The position numbers and the translations under genes were made by a program. A stretch of DNA of 64,000 bases from Pseudomonas benzenivorans (GTDB lineage: Bacteria; Pseudomonadota; Gammaproteobacteria; Pseudomonadales; Pseudomonadaceae). Below the pieces are notes generated by a model. That model saw nothing but the letters and a program-made list of their open reading frames with translations. It was not told the origin of the DNA and made no database searches. This document shows, piece after piece, positions 57,936 to 64,000 of the stretch (positions are counted from its first letter, which is position 1; each line of letters starts with the position of its first letter). The stretch is from the NCBI RefSeq assembly GCF_033547155.1, contig NZ_CP137892.1, forward strand, positions 682,001 to 746,000. The letters are read 5' to 3'.

Positions 57936-59335
57936 CAATCGTTACCGGGCTTGGCCGTGCCTTCGCCGGCGCCGCGTTTGCGCCGGCCGCCACTGCGCTT
58001 GCGCTTACGCGGCGCACCGGGGCCGTCTTCCTTGCCGCTGAGGTCGCGGATCATGCTGCGCCGCTCGCTGTCGCTGGCGTCCTGATAGGCGGTCCACCAG
58101 TCGCCCAGGCCGCCGGTCTGCTCGCCCGCGCTTTCGCGCAGCAGGAGGAAGTCGTAGCCGGCGCGGAAGCGCGGGTTCTCAAGCAGCAGGTCGGCGCGTT
58201 TGCCGCTGCGCCGCGGCAGGCGCTCCTGCATGTCCCAGATCTCGCGGATCGGTAGGGTGAAGCGCTTGGGAACGGCGATGCGCTGGCACTGTTCGCTGAT
58301 CAGCTCGTGGGCCGCTTCCTGCATCGCCGGGATCGGTGGCATGCCGCGCTCCTGCAGCTTCAGTACGCGGGCCGGCAGCGCCGGCCAGAGCAGGGCGGCG
58401 AAGAGGAACGCCGGGGTCACCGGCTTGCCCTGCTGGATGCGCAGGTCGGTGTTGGCCAGGGCGTTGTGGATAAGGGTATCGGTGTAGTCCGGGTTGTGCT
58501 TGAGCGCCGCGGCACTGGCCGGGAACAGCTGGCCGAACAGGCCGTAGTCCACCAGCAGCTCGTAGGTGTAGACCGCATAGCCGGCGAGGAACAGCTTGAG
58601 CACCTCGTCGAACAGGCGCGCGGCGGGAATCTCGCCGAGCATGGGCGCCAGCTTGTAGATAGGTGCGGCGCTGTGTTTCTCGATGTCGAAATCCAGCTTG
58701 GCGGCGAAGCGCACCGCCCGCAGCATGCGTACCGGGTCTTCCTGGTAGCGCTGGGTCGGGTCGCCGATCAGGCGGATCAGGTGGTTGCGGATGTCGTGCA
58801 CGCCGTGGGCGTAGTCGAGGATGCGTTCGCTGCCCGGGTCGTAATACAGCGCGTTGATGGTGAAATCGCGGCGCTGGGCGTCGTCCTCCAGGCTGCCGTA
58901 GACATTGTCGCGCAGGATGCGTCCGCTCTCGTGGCGCGACGCCCGCGGATCGTCGTCCTCCTCGTCCTGGGGGTGGTTGGCGCGGAAGGTGGCCACCTCG
59001 ATGATCTCGCGGCCGAAATGCACGTGCACCAGCTTGAAGCGTCGGCCGATCACCCGGGCGTTGCGGAACTCGGCGCGGACCTGCTCGGGCGTGGCGCTGG
59101 TGGCGACGTCGAAATCCTTGGGGTCGAGGTCCAGCAGCAGGTCGCGCACGCAGCCGCCGACCAGGTAGGCCTGGTAGCCGGCATTCTGCAGGCGCTCGAC
59201 CACGCTGATGGCATAGCGGCTGATGTCCCCGCGGTGGATCGGGTGCTGACGGTTGCTCAGCACTTCGGGGGTGCTGTGCGATTGTTTCGCGCGGCGCAGC
59301 GGGGAGCGTAAAGACTTGAACAGCTTTTTCAGCAT
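57935..59335 (-). CDS. pcnB: Poly(A) polymerase I
   Basis: 466 aa. Adds 3' poly(A) tails that promote RNA decay and control plasmid copy number. Nucleotidyltransferase core AYLVGGCVRDLLLDLDPKDFDVATSA, the RRDFTINALYYDP segment and the RMLRAVRFAAKLDF helix; a basic tail (RKRKRSGGRRKRGAG) near the C-terminus likely binds RNA. The frame opens at GTG 59344, but ATG 59335 (MLKKLFKSL) is the family start. It lies after crcZ on the same strand. Confidence 0.95.
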   Translation of the reverse strand: MLKKLFKSLRSPLRRAKQSHSTPEVLSNRQHPIHRGDISRYAISVVERLQNAGYQAYLVGGCVRDLLLDLDPKDFDVATSATPEQVRAEFRNARVIGRRFKLVHVHFGREIIEVATFRANHPQDEEDDDPRASRHESGRILRDNVYGSLEDDAQRRDFTINALYYDPGSERILDYAHGVHDIRNHLIRLIGDPTQRYQEDPVRMLRAVRFAAKLDFDIEKHSAAPIYKLAPMLGEIPAARLFDEVLKLFLAGYAVYTYELLVDYGLFGQLFPASAAALKHNPDYTDTLIHNALANTDLRIQQGKPVTPAFLFAALLWPALPARVLKLQERGMPPIPAMQEAAHELISEQCQRIAVPKRFTLPIREIWDMQERLPRRSGKRADLLLENPRFRAGYDFLLLRESAGEQTGGLGDWWTAYQDASDSERRSMIRDLSGKEDGPGAPRKRKRSGGRRKRGAGEGTAKPGND

Positions 59336-59464
59336 GGGAGGCACTGTGTGACGGAATGACTGGCCAGAACGGGTGATGGCCGCGAGAGTGGCGCGGATTC
59401 TAGCATCGAGTCGGGAGATGGTGTAGGAAGCGGCGGGAGAACGGCGTGCTGCGCGGGGTAGAAG

Positions 59465-59838
59465 CTACTGGGGGAGCCTAGGCTCCCCCCCAAGTAGGTG
59501 CGTGCTTCGTTTTTATTGTTATGGCGAACGTGTTGTTCTTGTTGAGGTGTTCGCTTGATCGGGTCAGCGACCCGGGGACAAGCTCCCAAGCCGGGAACCA
59601 ATAGCAAACGGATTACTTTGGATGCTGACGCTACCTTGATCATTCCATGACCCAACCAGTTCAGGAGCTGCCTCGTGGCAGTTTTATTGTTCTCGGCCTG
59701 GTTGTGGGGCGAACCCCAAAGGCAATTCCGTTCCAAAATGATCAGTTAGCTGCGCCTCCGCCCTGTTGTTTTTGTTGTGCTGGAGCCGATACGTCTTATT
59801 TTTATTGTTTTGGGTCGTGCTTGTTATTGTTGTTGTGC
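59465..59838 (-). ncRNA. crcZ: CrcZ-type small RNA, Hfq/Crc antagonist
   Basis: This 690-bp gap between cbrB and pcnB holds no convincing gene but carries the hallmarks of CrcZ, in its known place. On the minus strand it starts GCACAACAACAATAACAAGC, just after a sigma-54 promoter. At least six A-rich CA-type sites (AANAANAA) occur, at 59821-59834, 59796-59811, 59766-59776, 59684-59691, 59533-59540 and 59510-59520; these are the targets of Hfq with Crc. A GC hairpin at 59470-59489 is a likely 3' end. Length is about 370 nt, close to known CrcZ (about 370-410 nt). The ends are estimates. CbrB-driven CrcZ relieves catabolite repression by titrating Hfq. Confidence 0.9.
59470..59489 (-). terminator. 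Hairpin at the likely 3' end of crcZ
   Basis: GGGGGAGCC (59470-59478) pairs with GGCTCCCCC (59481-59489), 2-nt loop. On the minus strand AGTAGCTTC follows, so the T-run is missing; read-through into pcnB or processing is possible. Confidence 0.55.
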
Positions 59839-59847
59839 GCTAGAGAG

Positions 59848-59863
59848 AGCAGGACTCGTGCCA
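59848..59863 (-). promoter_or_regulatory. Sigma-54 promoter of crcZ
   Basis: On the minus strand TGGCACGAGTCCTGCT: GG and GC are exactly 10 bp apart, matching TGGCAC-N5-TTGCW at nearly all positions. The start expected 12 nt downstream is near 59838. This agrees with RpoN-dependent activation by the NtrC-type regulator CbrB. Confidence 0.9.
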
Positions 59864-59920
59864 TTTTTTTAGAGCCCTTTAAAAACAAAGACTTACTAGG
59901 TTTCTGTGGCGTGCGGCGGC

Positions 59921-59958
59921 AATAAAAAAGCCGGGTCTTCGTTACCGATAGACCCGGC
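59921..59958 (-). terminator. Terminator of cbrB
   Basis: On the minus strand GCCGGGTCT (59958-59950), 11-nt loop, AGACCCGGC (59938-59930), then TTTTTTATT. A GTTAC pentamer lies in the loop DNA (59941-59945). Confidence 0.9.
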
Positions 59959-59962
59959 CTTT

Positions 59963-59986
59963 GTTACGAGATGTCGATTGGGTAAC
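59963..59986. promoter_or_regulatory. Putative CbrB upstream activating sequence
   Basis: GTTAC (59963-59967) and GTAAC (59982-59986) form an inverted repeat with a 14-bp spacer, at about -125 to -148 from the predicted crcZ start. As I recall, this is where CbrB binds at crcZ in P. aeruginosa. Sequence-specific assignment is by position and symmetry only. Confidence 0.65.
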
Positions 59987-60035
59987 GGTTTTAGGGAACC
60001 TTTCGCGTGCTGTCCTTGTCGGCGCTACTGGCCAC

Positions 60036-61463
<1,428 letters not shown>

Positions 61464-61497
61464 TAATCTGGTCTCTCGACGGTCTCAGGTCGCAGGT

Positions 61498-64000
61498 TCA
61501 ATTCGCTATGGACGTCGCCTCGACATGCCGCGGCAGGGTCACCCGGATGCGGGTGCCGCGCTGGTGCTCGGGGTCGGCCGGGCTGTCGATTGTTATCTGT
61601 CCATAATGCTCCTCCACGATGGAATAGACCAGCGCGAGGCCGAGGCCGGTGCCCTTGCCGACCTCCTTGGTGGTGAAGAAGGGTTCGAACAGGCGATCCA
61701 TGATCGCCTTGGGAATACCGCTGCCTTCGTCCTCGACTATGAGGTCGACGGTGTGCTCGGAGGCCTCGCTCTTGACCCGGATCGCCGCGCCCGGCGGGGA
61801 GGCGTCGCGGGCGTTGGACAGCAGGTTGATCAGCACCTGGGCCAGGCGTTGGGCGTCGCCTTCGGCCCAGTGCTCGGGGTCGCACAGGTTGAAGAACTGC
61901 ACCTCGACGCTGCGCCGATTCAGCGCCAGCAGGCCAATGGCGTCCTGTGCCACCTGGGCCAGGGACACCGGCTCGTCGGTCTGCAGGTGGGTGCCGGAGT
62001 GGGCGAAGCTCATCAGCGACTGGACGATGCGCGAGACCCGCTTGGTCTGTTCGAGTATCTGTTCGCTGATCTCGGTCAGTTCACCGTCGTCTTCGCGTTC
62101 CTCGCGCAGGTTCTGCGCCAGGCAGGCGATGCCAGTGATGGGGTTGCCGATCTCGTGGGCCACCCCGGCGGCCAGGCGGCCGATGCTGGCCAGGCGTTCG
62201 GAGTGCACCAGCTTGTCTTCCAGCAGCTGGGTCTCGGTGAGGTCCTCGACCAGCAGTACCAGGCCGCTGTTGCCGGGCGCCAGCGGCTCGTCGATGGCCG
62301 CCTTGTGCAGGTTGAGCCAGCGCACCTGGCCGTCCAGCTTCAGCTGCTGCTTGTGCAGGTGCTGGTCGGGCAGTTCGATGAAGCGGGTGAGCAGGCCGAG
62401 CCAGGGCTCGCCGAGGGTGGCCAGGCGCGAGCCGACCACGCGCTGCGCGGGAATCTCGGTGAGCTCCTCCATGGCCCTGTTCCACATGAGGATTTCCTGG
62501 TCCTTGGCCAGCGAGCAGACGCCCATGGGCAGCTCCTGCAGGGTCTGGCGGTGGTAGCGGCGCAGGGCGTCGAGCTCGGCGGCCAGGCCGGTGAGGCGCG
62601 AGTGGTAGTCCTCCAGGCGACTCTCGATGAAGTGGATGTCCTCGGTGACGTAGCTTTCGCTGCCGGCCTTGTAGGGCAGGAAGGTCTCGACTATGTCCTG
62701 GGCCACGCTGGGCCCCATCAGCCCGGAGAGGTTGGCCTCGATGCGGTCGCGCAGGCGGCGCAGGGCGTAGGGCCGGCCTTCGTCGAAGGGCAGGTGCAGG
62801 TCGCGCAGGGCCTGCTCGACCTCGCGCTGGGCGGTCTTGGCGCCCAGGGGCTTGGCCAGCTGGGCGGCGAACTCCTGGGGCGACAGGGCCAGCAGCTCGC
62901 GACGTTGCGGGCGGCGCACGTTGTCCACCGCGCAGGCCTCGGCGGCGCTCTTCTCCTCGGGGCTGGCCTCGGTGAACAGCGAGACCAGGGTGAACACCAG
63001 CACGTTGACCGCCAGCGAGCCGATCGCGGCGAAGTGCCAGCTGCTGTCGTCCAACACGTAGACCAGGTTGAACAGCGGCAGGTAGAAGCCCTGCAGGTTG
63101 CCGACCATCGGCAGCAGCATGCCCACCACCCAGACGCCGATGCCGGCCAGCAGGCCGGCGATGAAGCCGCGGCGGTTGGCGGTCGGCCAGTACAGCACCG
63201 AGAGCACCCCGGGGAGGAACTGCAGGGTGGCGACGAAGGCGACTATGCCCAGGTTGGCCAGGTCCTGCTCGGCGCCGAGCAGGTGATAGAAGCCGAAGCC
63301 GGCCATGATGATGGCGAAGATCAGCGCGCGGCGGGTCCACTTCAGCCAGCGGTAGATGTTGCCTTCGGCCGGCGGCTGGTACAGCGGCAGTACCACATGG
63401 TTGAGGACCATGCCCGACAGTGCCAGGGTGGTGACGATGATCAGCCCGCTGGAGGCCGACAGGCCGCCGATGTAGGCGATCAGCGCCAGGGTCTGGCTGT
63501 TCAGCGCCAGCCCCAGGCCGAGGGTGAAATACTCCGGGTTGGTGGTCGCGCCCAGGCGCAGGCCGGCCCAGAGGATCAGCGGCACCGCCAGGCTCATCAG
63601 CAGCAGGAACAGCGGCAGGCCCCAGCTGGCGCTGACCATGGCCCGCGGGTTGAGGTTCTCGGTGAAGGTCATGTGGTACATGTGCGGCATGACGATGGCC
63701 GAGGCGAAGAACACCAGCAGCAGGGTGCGCCACGGGCCTTCCTGCAGCGGCGTGTGCAGGCTGGTCAGCGCGGCCTGGTTCTGCACCAGCCAACTCTCCA
63801 GCGCCTGGGGACCGTCGAACACGCCGTACAACGCATAGAGGCCGATGGCCGCCAGCGCGCCGAGCTTGACCACCGACTCGAAGGCGATGGCGAACACCAG
63901 GCCCTCGTGCTTCTCGCGGGTGGCGATATGGCGGGCACCGAACAGGGTGGTGAAGAGGATGATCAGGCCGCAGAAGGCCAGGGCCACGCGGTCTTTCACC
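61498..64000 (-). CDS. cbrA: Sensor histidine kinase CbrA with SSF transporter domain (5' part cut)
   Basis: 833 codons are visible; the start lies beyond base 64000 (CbrA is usually about 980 aa, so some 150 residues are missing). The visible N-terminal half is an SLC5/SSF sodium-solute symporter-like domain with about 9-10 membrane segments. Then come a linker (STAC-like), a PAS domain (LPMGVCSLAKDQEILMWNRAM), the phosphoacceptor box VAHEIGNPITGIACLAQNL, and the ATPase domain (NLLSNARDAS, VEDEGSGIP, GTGLGLALVYSIVEEHYGQ). The transporter part may sense or import a substrate such as histidine. It phosphorylates CbrB. Confidence 0.96.
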   Translation of the reverse strand, partial: VKDRVALAFCGLIILFTTLFGARHIATREKHEGLVFAIAFESVVKLGALAAIGLYALYGVFDGPQALESWLVQNQAALTSLHTPLQEGPWRTLLLVFFASAIVMPHMYHMTFTENLNPRAMVSASWGLPLFLLLMSLAVPLILWAGLRLGATTNPEYFTLGLGLALNSQTLALIAYIGGLSASSGLIIVTTLALSGMVLNHVVLPLYQPPAEGNIYRWLKWTRRALIFAIIMAGFGFYHLLGAEQDLANLGIVAFVATLQFLPGVLSVLYWPTANRRGFIAGLLAGIGVWVVGMLLPMVGNLQGFYLPLFNLVYVLDDSSWHFAAIGSLAVNVLVFTLVSLFTEASPEEKSAAEACAVDNVRRPQRRELLALSPQEFAAQLAKPLGAKTAQREVEQALRDLHLPFDEGRPYALRRLRDRIEANLSGLMGPSVAQDIVETFLPYKAGSESYVTEDIHFIESRLEDYHSRLTGLAAELDALRRYHRQTLQELPMGVCSLAKDQEILMWNRAMEELTEIPAQRVVGSRLATLGEPWLGLLTRFIELPDQHLHKQQLKLDGQVRWLNLHKAAIDEPLAPGNSGLVLLVEDLTETQLLEDKLVHSERLASIGRLAAGVAHEIGNPITGIACLAQNLREEREDDGELTEISEQILEQTKRVSRIVQSLMSFAHSGTHLQTDEPVSLAQVAQDAIGLLALNRRSVEVQFFNLCDPEHWAEGDAQRLAQVLINLLSNARDASPPGAAIRVKSEASEHTVDLIVEDEGSGIPKAIMDRLFEPFFTTKEVGKGTGLGLALVYSIVEEHYGQITIDSPADPEHQRGTRIRVTLPRHVEATSIAN

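Noticed and set aside
59329..59925. Short frames in the cbrB-pcnB gap (135 codons minus, 92 codons plus)
   Set aside because: They overlap the crcZ RNA, have no ribosome sites or recognisable domains, and the region shows RNA features (CA motifs, sigma-54 promoter).

Overview
The window is a stretch of chromosome from a Pseudomonas-type gammaproteobacterium. The DNA is GC-rich and most genes use G/C-ending codons. Gene content and order (lactate utilisation - smpB - ratA/rnfH - bamE - fur - recN - grpE/dnaK/dnaJ - dapB - carAB - greA - yhbY - rlmE - ftsH - folP - glmM - tpiA - secG - tRNAs - rimP/nusA/infB/rbfA/truB/rpsO/pnp - ... - acs - pgi - panDCB - folK - pcnB - crcZ - cbrBA) match, from memory, the PA4725-PA4772 segment of P. 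aeruginosa PAO1. The protein sequences are diverged from PAO1, so this is another Pseudomonas species. No prophage, insertion sequence, CRISPR array or integron is visible; this is core genome.

Layout. 1-3.2 kb: an orphan Cache-HAMP-PAS histidine kinase and a small periplasmic protein. 3.2-10.1 kb: the lactate locus, with lldP-lldD-dld on the minus strand and lldR divergent; a perfect LldR-type operator lies between them and a second one in the lldR leader. 10.1-14 kb: smpB, a sodium symporter, ratA/rnfH, bamE and fur. 14-20.7 kb: recN with a LexA box, then grpE-dnaK-dnaJ with two sigma-32 promoters, and dapB. 20.8-33 kb: carAB-greA, a DUF4149-like membrane protein, yhbY, rlmE, ftsH-folP-glmM-tpiA-secG and two tRNAs (Leu-GAG, initiator Met). 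33-42 kb: the transcription/translation operon rimP-nusA-infB-rbfA-truB-rpsO-pnp. 42-50 kb: less characterised envelope genes, namely a zinc-finger/multi-membrane/repeat protein, a rhomboid protease, three tandem DUF2845 paralogues, a DUF748 giant and an RlmI-like methyltransferase. 50-59.3 kb: thiolase, acs, pgi, panDCB, folK and pcnB. 59.3-64 kb: the crcZ small RNA and cbrB-cbrA (cbrA is cut by the window edge).

How they work together. The CbrA/CbrB two-component pair drives the sRNA CrcZ from a sigma-54 promoter; CrcZ titrates Hfq/Crc and so sets carbon catabolite repression of pathways that may include the lactate and acetate genes here. The heat-shock, SOS and iron regulators sit next to each other with readable control sites. 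Many 5' ends in simple six-frame ORFs are too long; starts were re-chosen from Shine-Dalgarno sites and family lengths.

No clearly new multi-gene system was found. The most informative items beyond the coding sequences are the unannotated crcZ RNA with its control DNA, the paired LldR operators, the back-to-back SOS/heat-shock control region, tandem terminators ahead of rimP-nusA-infB, and the DUF2845/DUF748/rhomboid cluster of unknown function.
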